This document shows positions 34,968 to 46,504 of a stretch of 64,000 nucleotides of DNA, one piece after another. Every line of letters begins with the position of its first letter. Positions within the stretch are counted from its first letter, which is position 1. The notes below the pieces were generated by a model. The model was not told the origin of the DNA. It worked only from the letters and a program-made list of their open reading frames with translations, and searched no databases. The translations under genes were made by a program, and so were the position numbers. The stretch spans positions 1-64,000 of the forward strand of contig NKYR01000141.1 in assembly GCA_003184365.1 (NCBI GenBank), in the 5' to 3' direction. This DNA comes from Evernia prunastri (taxonomy: Eukaryota > Ascomycota > Lecanoromycetes > Lecanorales > Parmeliaceae).

Positions 34968-36414
34968 CTTGTAGTATTGAGCTATACGGCTTCTTGCTTC
35001 TGGCTTCCAGAGGAGAAAGGGATCTTGGAGAAGATGGGCCGGAGGGTAAAGGATGGATATAGTTCGATGACGATGAGGAGGACATGTTTAGGGTGTGCGG
35101 GGGGGGTGTCCAGCGCGGTCTAGACTCGAGATTGTCCTGCGGAAGGTCGGATCCCCGCAAAGTCATCTCATGTACTTTGAACGATGGGGTATGATCGTCA
35201 AAGAAGGTGTGAAGTTATGCCTCTTCGGGTGAAGGGAGACAACATTCGGCCTTCCCCTCCGCTGAGATCCCTGACTGATTAGTCAGCAATGTCTTGGCGT
35301 CTGCTCTCGCTCATCAGTGGCTCACTGATTGCCCATTTGTTTCAACCCTTACGACCTCTTTCTACGGCTTCCCTTGCAGATTTGGCATGAGTACATGGTC
35401 CAGTATGAACAATTACGAAACAGACTGTCACATGATGGGAAGTCGTAGCTGCTCAGCCACTGGCAGCCTCGCTTGGGTGGCTTGCTAGATCTTCATAGTG
35501 GATGGTATCAGCATAGGATGCATCGCCTGCAAGCTCCAAATACCAGACGTTTTAGACTGCTCATGTGTCACTCATTTGCTCGAGTAATCCTCAATCTTGC
35601 CTCTGGCGTTTTACCTGCTGTCTGGTGCTCCCTACGTTTCCCTTCCTTTTTCCTGTCTCCGGTATCGACGCTCGTATCTCGAATTTGCAAGCCACCGAGA
35701 CAAGCTGGAAGAGAGTAGCTGAAGAGTAGTTGAGTAATACTGTGAGAACGGAAAACCGATCACGTACAATTGACACATTTCTCAAAATTCAGGGTACGAA
35801 AGGTCACACGCCAAGTTGTTTCAAGCTCTGCTTCAGATGTGCATTCTTACTGAACAAGCATCTTTGCGCCCGTGTCTCAAACTCTGTGCTATGGCTCCGC
35901 GCATGTCTCTTGAATCTTGGAGCCTCTTTGCCTTGCGTACAGTATGTAGGACACCCTTCAATATGTCTTACCCGCAAGTCTCAAGTCTCGAGTTTGATGT
36001 TAAGAAGCGAGGCGTCGTAAGCTTGACTGTTTCTTGATTGGTTCTTGTTGAAACACGACAGCTCAATGAAACATTCAGCACGAGACGAAGTATGACTCAA
36101 ATAACACAGCGAGTCCGGAGTGTATATAAAGAGCATCTCTGCTCTCAAATCATCATACGAGATACGTTAACACATTCCCCCAAAGCTCAGCACTCCTCCA
36201 GCCATAATCACAAACGCAACCACAGCCATACAGACACACCTCGCTACAGACTTCATTACTTTATCTTAAACTTCCTTGATCCATACACCAATCAAGAACA
36301 CATCTACTTGTAAGGACTCGGATAGACGCGCCGACCGTACCACTTGTCGCAAGGTAAAGTACCTCCGCATGTCTGCACCACACTCTTCATTACCGACACA
36401 ATCCCCAGTCAGAG
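34968..36414. other. Intergenic; contains promoter of first cysteine-protein gene
   Basis: The left part is upstream of the catalase-like gene. The right part is the promoter of the first family gene. Short frames here show no family features. Confidence 0.5.
36044..36130 (+). promoter_or_regulatory. Shared promoter motif and TATA box, family gene 1
   Basis: CTTGTTGAAAC at 36044-36054 and TATATAAA at 36123-36130 lie about 290 bp before the start codon. The first motif recurs before family gene 3 and at 40543. Confidence 0.5.
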
Positions 36415-36811
36415 ATGTGCATATACGAATACGATCACTGGAAGTGCAAGCACGAAACACTCATAAAATTTACACCCTGTGCAGAAAGCAAGAGGTAAGT
36501 GTTCGTCTTCCTCAAGTGAACTAGTGCTAATTGATTTCAAGGGGATATGTGTGCAAAGAGTCCACGTATGTCGCTGAATCAAGTATACCCTATTCCGATA
36601 CGTTGAGGACTAAAAATCTCAAGTAACAACGCTCCGGACAAGCAAGACGTCATGTGCTGTATGTCCTCCAACTTCTAGCCTCGGGGAGGCGCTGCTAATC
36701 CAGTACATTCTAGCTGAATGCAAGTATCAAGAGGAGGAGGCAAAGAAGAAGACAGCGGAAGCGAAGGCTGGCGGTGGCATTTCAGAAGGTTTCTCTCAAC
36801 TCGACCTTTAG
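36415..36811 (+). CDS. Small cysteine-patterned protein, family member 1
   Basis: Four exons (36415-36494, 36542-36565, 36624-36658, 36714-36811) give 78 residues with intron phases 2, 2 and 1. Cysteines are at 2, 11, 22, 31, 46 and 49, with His at 8 and 13. The last two form CSEC. After it comes a short charged Lys/Glu helix. The Cys pairs suggest a small zinc-binding or disulfide fold joined to a coiled-coil tail. No signal peptide is seen, so zinc binding inside the cell is more likely. I recall similar M-C-x5-8-W-x-C proteins as hypothetical proteins in other filamentous ascomycetes; their function is unknown. It is paralogous to the genes at 37938 and 39127. Confidence 0.7.
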
Positions 36812-37937
36812 GAGATGTATAGGGGAAAGGGTCAGCAGCATTTGACGGGGTATGACGATGGGGCATAGATGGATGTCTGCATCTCTAAAGCAATAAGACA
36901 CCTAAACACAATCATTTCCTCGGCATCCGAAGCTTTCTTAATCTCCTTGCTGCTGGATTTTCCATTTTTGCCTATGTTGGTATTCTTCCGGCACCCTTTC
37001 CCCCTGGCATCGAAGTCTATATGCTGCCGTCAACACCTGATAGGAAAGCCAGAGCGACCCCACCAGTCGCTATGTCAAAGCAAAGCCTTGTCGAATGGTA
37101 CTGTGGCAGAGCAAAGCGACGGGTCACTCAGCTTTTTTGCGACTTCTCTGACATCCATCCGATATCGCTACCACCTCTCCCCAACACGCGAAAATGCAGT
37201 CCCAGTCTTTCCCATCAGGCCCTGCTCTTTTGCCTCTCAGCTATATTATATTTATTGGCTACCGTCTGTCAGGATTTGGGAGCGCGACTGCCTTGACGTG
37301 AACCCTAAACAGTAAGAACGTCGCATACTACCCTGTAGGTGTAAATGGATCGAGAGACGAGTGGTTGGGAAACCCTGAGCTGGTACGTCACTGTGAGATG
37401 TGATGAGCCTATCAGGATACTCCTAGGCTAGGATGGCAGGCCAAAAGGTGCCCCTTCCGTGCGCGACGGTGCTTTGAATGTCCTTGAGACCTTCACCAAA
37501 CACAGATTTGAAATCTGCAAGAGCAGCTAGCAGATGCTCGCAGCATCCAACCGTCTGGCACCTTGCGTCGGACTGGTTGCACGGCTGAAGATATGTCATC
37601 GTACGAGAGAACCCGATGACACACATCCTAAACGACACTTGATACAATATCACACCAGGCACCAAGATCAGAATGCATATAAAGAGACCCATTGCTCCCA
37701 TATTTACTGACGAGATCAATCACCTCAGCTCCCAACAAGCCCACTTTTTCAGACCCCAAGTACGAAGACATCCACACAGACTGCAGTGACTGGTCACTCA
37801 ATCATCATCACTTCTATCTTCTCGAGCACTTCAAGTCACAGTCACAGCTTCATACAGCCACGCGCTTTCTGCAAATCCAACCGTCCCCATCGTCAACACG
37901 TCATCGCCTCACACTTTTGACGGACTATCAGTACAAG
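36812..37937. other. Spacer between family genes 1 and 2
   Basis: A 148-codon plus-strand frame at 36869-37315 follows gene 1 but has no recognisable feature; I do not call it. The rest is the promoter of gene 2. Confidence 0.4.
37678..37684 (+). promoter_or_regulatory. TATA box, family gene 2
   Basis: TATAAAG about 260 bp before the ATG at 37938, a spacing close to that in genes 1 and 3. Confidence 0.4.
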
Positions 37938-38261
37938 ATGTGTGTAGCCGCAAAAACCTTTTGGGATTGCGCCTGCGAGACTTTAGTGAGCTTTGAAGCT
38001 AATGTTAATAATCGACAGTATCGAGGATGAAGATAAGAAATGCTGAGTGTTCTCGGATCCAACCAGCAGGGCGCGTCGCTAGTTAAGTACGACATAGCGC
38101 TGTGCAAAAATCTGTCTCGTGTGGGAGCATATGAAGAGAGGTTAGCCGCGGAGGAGGAGATGATTGAGGAGAAGATAGCGGAAAAGGTGGCGGAGGAAGT
38201 TGAGGGGAAGAAGAAGAAAAGTGACCAGAAAGATACAATGGCACAAGGGTCCCAGGCATAG
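37938..38261 (+). CDS. Small cysteine-patterned protein, family member 2 (exons partly unresolved)
   Basis: The N-terminus (Cys2, Trp9, Cys11, Cys13) aligns with member 1, and a donor after exactly 80 nt (37938-38017) matches member 1's first exon in length and phase 2. The last exon, in the frame ending at 38261, codes a Cys then a Glu/Lys-rich coiled-coil tail of about 45 residues. The middle is uncertain: the only in-frame acceptor I find leaves a 30-nt intron, which is too short. The gene may therefore have another exon arrangement or be decaying. The second Cys of the CxxC is not seen. Confidence 0.5.
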
Positions 38262-39126
38262 TGGATGGCAACTCAGCTTGGACGAGGGCAACAGGAAATT
38301 CTGTATCTTTTAGTCAGCAAGGCATCTTGGGCGTGACGGAAGAAGCTTTGAAGCGGTTCAAAATACGATTGTACCTTACGGAAGTTCTTGGTCCGAGAGG
38401 TCACTTAGTAGTCGCCTCTCAGCCTTGGCATTGGCTATAAGTACTTAGCACCACTTCCCCGTTCACCAGTTGAATAACATTTGCCTAAAACTGTAGTGAA
38501 GCGCGGCGCGAGAAGTCGATTGATCGGCTGTGCACTTCGCTGCTTCAGCAAGCCGTGAGTATTTTCGGATATGAAGAATACACGATGTGATTGTCTCGTC
38601 CTTTTCCTCAACAAATCCTGTAGCCAAGAGGGTTTGGGGAGAGGGTTTGGGGACAGTCAAGATAGTCTGCCAGCGAGTGGGACATGATGTCCTGCCCACC
38701 GCCAACTTGTCGCATGATCACCTGATTCGTGTTTCGTATCAAATGTGTTATCTTGTTGAAACGATCTACTGCCCAATGAATGTCATCATTATTCGAAATG
38801 CCAAACGAGATGACGTGTCAGCTAAAATTTGGCAGGGAATGCGCAGGGTATATAATGAGCTTTATGGCCCTCGAAATCTACGCCAGATCAATTATTCTAT
38901 TACCTCAAAGCTCGATCATTTCCAACAGACAGATACAAATACAAGTACAGACACAGGTAGCCAGAACATAAGACTTGACTACTCTATCATTACCATCTAC
39001 AGTTGACTCACCTTTATTACACCAGCATTTCTACTCGTCTGGGCGCTTACACTTACACAACTTCCAAGGTTCATACTATTTCCATTGCATATCCATGCTT
39101 GCGCAACTAATGTATCCTCAGCCACG
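38262..39126. other. Spacer and promoter of family gene 3
   Basis: CTTGTTGAAAC lies at 38752-38762 and TATATAAT at 38849-38856, about 280 bp before the gene 3 start. Sequence just before the motif resembles that at 40500-40550. No gene is seen. Confidence 0.5.
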
Positions 39127-39753
39127 ATGTCCAAACACCAGACCATCATCTCGGACTGCGGCTGTCACGACCCCTCGAAGTTCAAGTGTGAAGAGGACGA
39201 GACGTGAGCGCTCGTTTCCCGGCGCCGAAGAAATATGCTAAAGATTCTCAAGGGGCTGGCAATTCCCTCCCATACCCGCAGAGGTGTAAGTCAATGAACC
39301 ACATTGACTGACCACCTACAACAGTAAAGAGCAATTGAGTGCTGAATGTTTCCACTGACAGATTCTGTCGTCTGAGAGAAAACCAAGTGTGCGGTTGGTT
39401 TCCCTGTATCCTTCGCCACAGACGCGCTGCTGACTCGGTGTCTTGTAGCCAAATGCGAGGCCGATGAGCTACGAATTGCAAAAGAGGAGGCTGAACAAGC
39501 GGCGAAGGATGCGGAGCAGTTGGTGTTGCGGGAACAATGGTTGGCTCACTGGACGGAATCTCAGGAAAAGGTGGAGGAGAAGGACGTACCGATAAACGAC
39601 ATGGAGGCAAAGGAAGTGGAGGATGGGCACAAACAGTGGAGGGAACGATATATCGTACCGGAAACCGAGGCCGATGCGAAGCGGATTGCGAAGTCGAAGG
39701 CCCTTTGGCAGGAGAGGATGCGGAGCAATCGGATTTGTAGGGAGTTGGTCTAA
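39127..39753 (+). CDS. Cysteine-patterned coiled-coil protein, family member 3
   Basis: Four exons (39127-39203, 39253-39285, 39362-39393, 39449-39753) give 148 residues with the same intron phases (2, 2, 1) as member 1. The N-terminal region has Cys11, Cys13, His14 and Cys21, then Cys38, then VCAKC (Cys46 and Cys49-like CxxC). A long Glu/Lys/Arg-rich helical tail of about 95 residues follows, probably a coiled coil. The tail is three times longer than in member 1. The Cys at position 2 is replaced by Ser. Function unknown; inferred to be a small metal-binding head on a helical stalk. Confidence 0.7.
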
Positions 39754-40780
39754 GGGGGGGGGACTATGGATCAGTGTCTGCGCCTCTACATCTACAGGGT
39801 ACAGCAACAAGATAGATTTCTCACAAACATAGAGAACCTTCGAATCTCCACGCTCATAGAGGAACCAATCACTTGACCCCACCGGATGCTCCAGATCTCT
39901 TGGCACTTCCCCTACCAATATCTTTTCATTGAAACTTGTGAGCCTTGTAGGGCTGTCGAGCAGCAGATTGTTGCAGCATCCGCTCATCTGGTAGTTTGCT
40001 TTAGACGTATCCCCTTGTTCAAGCCGGAGCGCTTCGCTACTATTGTACGGTCGCGCCTCACGGACATCTTTCCTCCCGCTAATTTAGTCCTACCAGATGT
40101 GTTTGGCGCTTGCACTTGAGTACTTGCTGAAAATTGCTGCAGCGTTAAGCATTATGGTGTTGTAGCTACCCCTCATGTGGCGAACGAGCATGTGCTTCAC
40201 ATGCATACGAGTAGCCTCCGCAACAATCAACAGAAAATCAATCAATATTTCATAACCGAACCCAACAGTACTCCTCACTGAAGATCGTTTGCCCCAGAGT
40301 GTAGCGAATAGAGACGCTCAGATGAGGGGCCTCGATAAGCTGCGCGTTTTTAACCTACAGCGACCTTGTTCTGACATAGACAGTCTAGGACACACATCGA
40401 CATGGCATGATTGTTCCCGCCTCTACACCGAGTAGGACACCAAATTGCAATGTCTCTGTCGGACCTCTCAAATGCTTGATATTATGTCAAGACGCAACAT
40501 GTCGCATGCTCATTCTTTTCGTGTTTCATCTCGGATGTATACCTTGTTGAAACATTGTGCTGTTCAAGGAATCGTATCATCATATTGTAATCTTCAACGA
40601 AAACGTTGTGCTTTTCAATGAGTTATATTATTATTGCTATCTCAGACGAAGTCAGGTATAAGATTGACCCGGGTAGCAGGTACGCAGAGTATGTAAAAGA
40701 GCTTCACTTTTAAAGCCACCATTTGAAATCTATTCGCTGTCAGACATATCTTTGATAGTCTCCTCAGTAATCCGCACGCT
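39754..40780. other. Intergenic with orphan family-type promoter
   Basis: 40490-40700 resembles the promoters of the upstream family genes: TGTCGCATG, TTCGTGTTTC, then CTTGTTGAAAC at 40543-40553 and a TATGTAAAAGAG stretch at 40690. No family coding exon follows; the next coding sequence is the 3' end of the minus-strand RING gene. Confidence 0.45.
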
Positions 40781-42161
40781 TCACTCTGGGCCTATAGAGG
40801 AGTTGGAGTCGATGCTACCTCTCCGGAACTCGGGCAAATCCCTTATGCGCGGAGTCGGGGGCAGATCGGCCTCAGTCATGGTCTCGTCCAGGAGATGCGC
40901 GCGATCACGGTACATCCACCGGTATTCGAACCACAGGTGCTCCGGCGTGAGTCCTGCCACATCGCTGATCGAGGTGTGATGTATCGGGGCGTGGGCCATG
41001 TGCGACGCGATCCAGATGCAGAAGGATACGAGGTTGATCGGGTCCATGTGTGAGAGGTGGGGCCACGTTTCAAGCCGGTGCGCCAGCGGTTTTGCTAGGT
41101 TTAAGACGGCGGGCTGGAGGTTGAGCTCGGTGGAGAGGCGGGACCAGATGTCCTGGACGAATTCGTCGTCGCTGTTTTCACCGTCGTGGAATTCGCGCTC
41201 GAGAGGGGGCCACTGTGATGTTTGAGTTAGCGTTTCTTCTATCGGACTTGATTCGCAGAGTTCAGAATAAATGGGGGTGAATGAAAGGCGCTAAATAGAA
41301 GGACAGAAGTGGTACTTACTGGTGGAGCGTGCGGATGTCCAGCGGGAAGACCATATGGTGTGTTGAAAATCTGCTCCCAATGATATGGTTCTTCCCTGTA
41401 AACGCTGGCGTAGAAGCGTCGGTAGATCGCTTGTACCGTACCTTCAGTGCTATCAGTAAGCTGACAATTCCGTTCAAGAGCGATTGGTGAGCGCCGAAGG
41501 TAAGAGGCCACGTAGATGGCAGCTGCCGCCATGGCAGAATCCGAGCGATCCCCGAGCGAATGGGACCGGTCAAGCTGATCCGCAATGGTCAGGGCGCACC
41601 GAGTGACTGCGGCATGGAAATTGAGAGTAGTGGAGTGTGTAATGACGAGTATCGAGATACGTTCTGCCCTGCCCAATCTAACCGTTTCGATACGCCGAGC
41701 GGCAGCATGTTGCTCGGCGGCCTCTCGGTCGACGAGACGCGTACGGCGGACCCTTGGCGCCGGCGCAAGCGGATCGTTGTGAAGCGGACTGGGACCATCA
41801 TCGTCAGAGTCGTAGTCACTCATCGGGAACAACTCAGTTCGGCACATTGGGCAAGTGTTGTTCTGTTCGAGCCGTGTTGCGATGCACGCAGAGCCAAACG
41901 TGTGTTTTGAATTGCAAGGGAGACGAATCTCGCATTCAATGACACCAGTGTCTGGGGATCTAACCAACCACAGGATTAGCCGATTTCTTGGTTGGGGGAG
42001 GGGAGTACGAAGCGTCTCACGAGGCGCCTGATAAGTGAGCAAGAAGGCTTGAAGACTTACATTGTGCCGTATGCCGACGTGCAGATAAAACATTGTTGGG
42101 TTTCGCTTGAATGCACTCTGTTCTTCTCTCGGAGAAGCTGTCTGAGGAATTTTTGTGGCAT
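40781..42161 (-). CDS. RING-finger protein with cyclin/TFIIB-like helical domain
   Basis: Exons 42061-42161, 41320-41959 and 40781-41212 give 390 residues; the introns are 101 and 107 nt and phase-consistent. The N-terminal RING-H2-like motif has Cys24 and Cys27, formed in a frame that is hidden unless the first intron is removed, then Cys49, His53, Cys59, Cys70 and Cys73. The position usually filled by a second His is Gly56. After an acidic linker and a basic region comes a helical part with MAAAAIYVASYLRR followed by a short linker and TVQAIYRRFY, like the cyclin-fold repeat of TFIIB. The last exon adds a Trp-rich helical region. The likely role is ubiquitin ligase or transcription-linked; this is an inference. 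Confidence 0.75.
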
Positions 42162-44444
42162 TGCAAAAGATCAGATTGCTTTTTAGAGTGGTGGGAGATA
42201 TTTTTCGAATTTGCTGGTGGTGATTAATAGGTGGTAGGCTGCAGTGTTGATGAGTTATAGGTTCGAGATGGTGAAAAGGAGGAAGAATATATGTGACGTG
42301 GCAACCCACGACAATGAGTAGGTGTCCAGCAAGTAAACCTATGTCGCTTCAATGTACTCTTTCATCATTGTATGCTTTTGAAGCTCTGATGATCCAATGA
42401 CTCAAAGACAACAACCGAATTGTTTTCGGCAGACGGCAAAGTTTTCGAGTCGGACAAAGCATTGGCAAGCACATTGTTAAAAAGATGCCTGGATGAGGCA
42501 CGCGACCATGCGTTCCACCCACATTGTCATATTGTTGGGAATGAGGGACTTCAGTGTTCATGTCTGCGGATTGTTCAGAAGTACAAGCACACCCTCGACG
42601 CCTTATCTGTCTTGCATCAGTTGGCAAATGGTAGCTGCAATTATTTCACCTCAAGCTTGACTGCTTGATAGATGTAAGTGGCGACTTCGTTCGGGCATTT
42701 TTCACTGTGTGCCGGACACCAGCACTCTTATCACGGGGTGCGAGGTCTCAGGGAGCCAACCATGCTTGCATGGAGAGCATCTACTTCGGTAACAACATCT
42801 AGCTACAGCAGAGCTGAGACTGCTAAGGCTGGTAGCTAATCAGCCGCCTCCAAACACTGTAGCCAATCCGATCCTATATTACCGTCATGCTCCACTGCAG
42901 TAGTCCTCAGCAGGTCGAAGATTGAAGCAACGCCGGAATTGCATCTGTGATGGTGCCTTTTGTCGATTCCAGCCCGTAGACCCTGTAGGCATGGGTGTCT
43001 TACTTGATGGAGGGTAGTACTGCAGACCGCCATTGATGCCGAGCCGTGCCAAGAGAGGAGTGACTGAGTATCCAGAAAAGCCTTGGTCCCTTCGTAAGGA
43101 ACGTTTTCCAGCAGCACCCGGGTGAGCGACTTGAACAGTGACACCGCGGTACCACCCCAGACCTAACGCGCCAGAGAATGCACCTACCGAACCGAGCTAT
43201 CTGTGATATCTTTACCAAATCTTTAATTCCGCTACGCCAGCAGCCGCCGTCCCGATCAGCGAAGCCAAAGAACCTTACCGAACATCTATACTGCTCGCCA
43301 TCTTCCACAGCCATCGAACTGGCCCGTCGTCGTGGTCGGCGCTGGAGATGTGGAATCGGAGCAGAGGATATTTTGCGGCGTCAATGTCATCGCGATCGTA
43401 TAGTGAGGTCGGGTTGCAGGCGGTGTTGTGTGCTTGTTTGGGTTAGTGTGCGCGCTGAGGGTGTATACGAGAGAAATATGTTTTCAATAGTGGAGCAGAC
43501 ATCAATACGCGATACGCAAACATTGGTTGCACGCGCGGAATGTTCAGAGAAGGACATGGGCGAAAGTGTCATGGCAGGCGGCGCTAGAGAAGCGTATGCG
43601 AGCTTTGCAACGTAGGCATAATGAGAGTATATGAAACATTGGAGCACGTGAGAAAGCTAGATCTGTCACAAGTGATAGAAATACAGGGGATTACCACAAT
43701 CGCAGCAGTCAAGCGGAGCGAGTCGTGTCAGGAAGACGAGACACAGCTCGAGCCGTTTGGAGGGAAGGGAAATCTTCATCGCAGGGGGGTCGCTCACTCA
43801 AAGACTTCAGCTCATGGCTTGGATACACCGTGATTCAGGAGCTTGAGAATGTTTGACTGCGGTTCGCATCGCCGCACGGTCCTTCTCACACAGGGCTTTG
43901 CTCGTGGTTCGGCGCGTCAGGCCATTTATATATAGCCAGTTGAGAAAACGTCGAGGACGTTTGTTATGCTGGGCGCGAAAGTCTCCGTGCAGCGGTAGGC
44001 GGCACAGTGGCCTGTAGTTCATGAGTCGGTGCAGTAAAATGCGATTTTCCACATCGTGCAGCCAGTTGGGGGGACGTTCTTGGTTGTGGTTCTCTAACGA
44101 ATTGATGTCGACTATCAAATAACGGCATCTCCTAGCCTTGTCCAGTCGTCTCTTTCAAGTCAGGTTGGCAAGCAGGCATATCTCGGGATGTCAGACGACT
44201 TCATTGTCTTGCGGTAATTACACAGAGGCCGCTTGGAGACTGCCGCTTGTATGGGCATGGTCAGATTATCGTCTCTTTGTCAATCACCGAAGGGCTGGAG
44301 ACACTGAGCGCTTCCGTGCATGAATCCGGCAAGAGCGCTCACCGTCTGCCGCATCTTCCTTGACTCAAAGCAAGCGGTAGATCCCTCCAGTCTTGAAGAC
44401 GTTCGTCATCAGGCTCACGGGTTGGGAAGCGAATATCGGCCTCC
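42162..44444. other. No supported gene, about 2.3 kb
   Basis: Several short frames on both strands (for example 42836-43314 minus and 43178-43615 plus) overlap each other. Some are protein-like, but none assembles into a recognisable gene. They may be decayed coding sequence. Confidence 0.4.
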
Positions 44445-44860
44445 TCAACTCGTCGCGGCCAAATTCGAAGGTAAAGCCGAACTCATATCCATCCCCACTG
44501 ACGCCCCAGGCGCCGGCGATGCCATCAGCAATTTCCCCCACGCCACCATCCTCCCCGTCCGGCTCTCGAAGACCCCATACCGCTGCGCGTACAAAAGCTT
44601 CTCCCGGCTGGTATAGTACCACAGCCCCGCCACCACCTTGGCCGTTTCTCGGAAAGTCAGTCCGCACCCTGGACATTTCACCGGTGCGATGACGGCTTCG
44701 ACGTTGGATGTTTCCTGCACGCGCATGCGGTCGAGGAACTTTGACTGCGGTTCCGACGAGAGCATTTTGACGAAATTATGGAGGCAGAGTAGGGTGCTCT
44801 CGGCGGGCAGAGGCACTCTGGTTGCGAGGAAGGTGACATGGAGTGTCAGCGGCGTGCCTG
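44445..44860 (-). CDS. Hypothetical protein fragment with CPGCG motif
   Basis: A minus-strand frame from about 44880 down to 44445 has G/C-rich third codon positions and normal residue composition. It includes a CPGCG motif followed by a FRETAKVVAGLWYY segment. The first Met in the frame is at 44816, but protein-like sequence extends upstream, so the 5' exon is missing from my model. One zinc-knuckle half is visible. Other minus-strand frames overlap it. Not recognised. Confidence 0.4.
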
Positions 44861-46504
44861 GGATTGAATAGTGGTGTCCTTCGTCACTACTATTATGGAG
44901 GTCACGTCAGCATATGATACAATACTTACATATATGAGCATAGTCAAAATGTAAATGATGTAGCCCTAGGTCATACGAACAGCGCAAATGTGTCATTGGT
45001 AGAAGGAGAGGGTGATATGATCGTCGCATTAAGGAGAGGTAAGGCTAGGCTGGCAGCGAGGCTGTAAAGACAGATGAAATAGACAAACGAAAGGGCAAAT
45101 AGAAAGCGCATCTTGAGCAACGAGACTCAACAGCAGATTTTCTCATGAGAATGCTCGATGGCGCGCGACCTCCATAGCTTTTTGAAGGCTGCCGCTGCGC
45201 GTTGCTTGGACATGGCGAAGAGTATCGGGCGTTTGCGGGTTTCAAGACCATGACTACGTATCTCTTATCAAAAGCCTCACAATAACAAAAGGGTAATTTC
45301 TGCTTTGTTTGGGGCAATTAAGCACGCGACTTGGGGTCATTGCGCATACAGACTGCATGAAGAGTCTGGGTTCAAAAGAGGTCCGAGCGCGAATCCTCAG
45401 CCCTCAGCCACAATTACATGGGAGATGAGACAGTGCAGCTTGATACATTGTTAGCCGATACCATTGGAGAGCACAGTGATTCGTACTTTCTTTGTTTATG
45501 CTGTGCAGAGAAACACATTTGGTAAGATCAAGGTAGCAGGATACGTCATGGTCATTAGCATTGCATCTCAAGGCACGGCAAAGTAATGACTGTACTTCGT
45601 ACGGAGTATCAGCGTTGCCGATGATATGCAAGGGTCCGGGCAACAATGTATCCCCTCTCATGGCCTAGGTGCGACAAATTCTGAGGTAGGCGACTAAGGA
45701 CGCAGGGACCACTCCTCAGTCCTCAGAGCTACGAGTACGACAAGCTGCAAAGCCTGGTGGTTTTGCGGAGGTCATCAAACTTTGGCGGCAAGCACATGCA
45801 AGCTTATCTTGCAGAAGATGGAATCAGCCGACGACTAAAGGGCCGTTGCTGGCGCCTATACAAGGGTTCTCTCGTTGCGCTTTAAGCGACTTTGATAAGG
45901 CCATTGGCTTAGGTTCGAGCGGGAACACGAGAGCTCACGACTATTGGCCATCAAATTTCCTGGCTCGTGATCCTGGTTTCTTACAGGTAGAAACGCGGTT
46001 ATGGAAGAAATGTGAGGCTTGTGAGCAAGACATTGCCGGCATTGATGAGAGACAGATCATGGATGTAAGTCAAGGTGAAAGAGAATAAGAGATGGCAATA
46101 TAAGCAATGGGCGAATACCAGGTGCATCCAATTGTACATGGACGGCGTGACTCGAATAAAAAACAGGCATGGAGATTTATCAATGATGACTCATTCTGGA
46201 AGCGAATTGAAGCTGCTTTTGAAAGGATGATCAACCCTGCCGGGGCTTCGCGCTTCTCTAGCGGTGTGAACGACCTGTTCTTTCCACATTGGTAAAATGA
46301 GAATATAGATTGTATTTGTGACTGAGCGTCTGATCTGAAGGTTGCGTCCACGGAAATCTTGGCATTCTGACTCACAGATGCAGTTCAAAGTGGGGAGACA
46401 GGACCTCAACTATAAGTGTCCGGAATGAATATAAAGCCTTTCTTTGTGAGAAAAGTTTGGATTTGGCTCACACGGCATAGCGATTACACGGAACAGTACG
46501 CGCG
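44861..46504. other. Intergenic, about 1.6 kb
   Basis: No gene seen. A TATAAAG at 46430-46436 lies about 70 bp before the kinase start and is a likely core promoter. Confidence 0.5.

Noticed and set aside
36869..37315. 148-codon plus-strand frame after family gene 1
   Set aside because: Mixed composition with no domain and no shared feature with the family; probably spacer.
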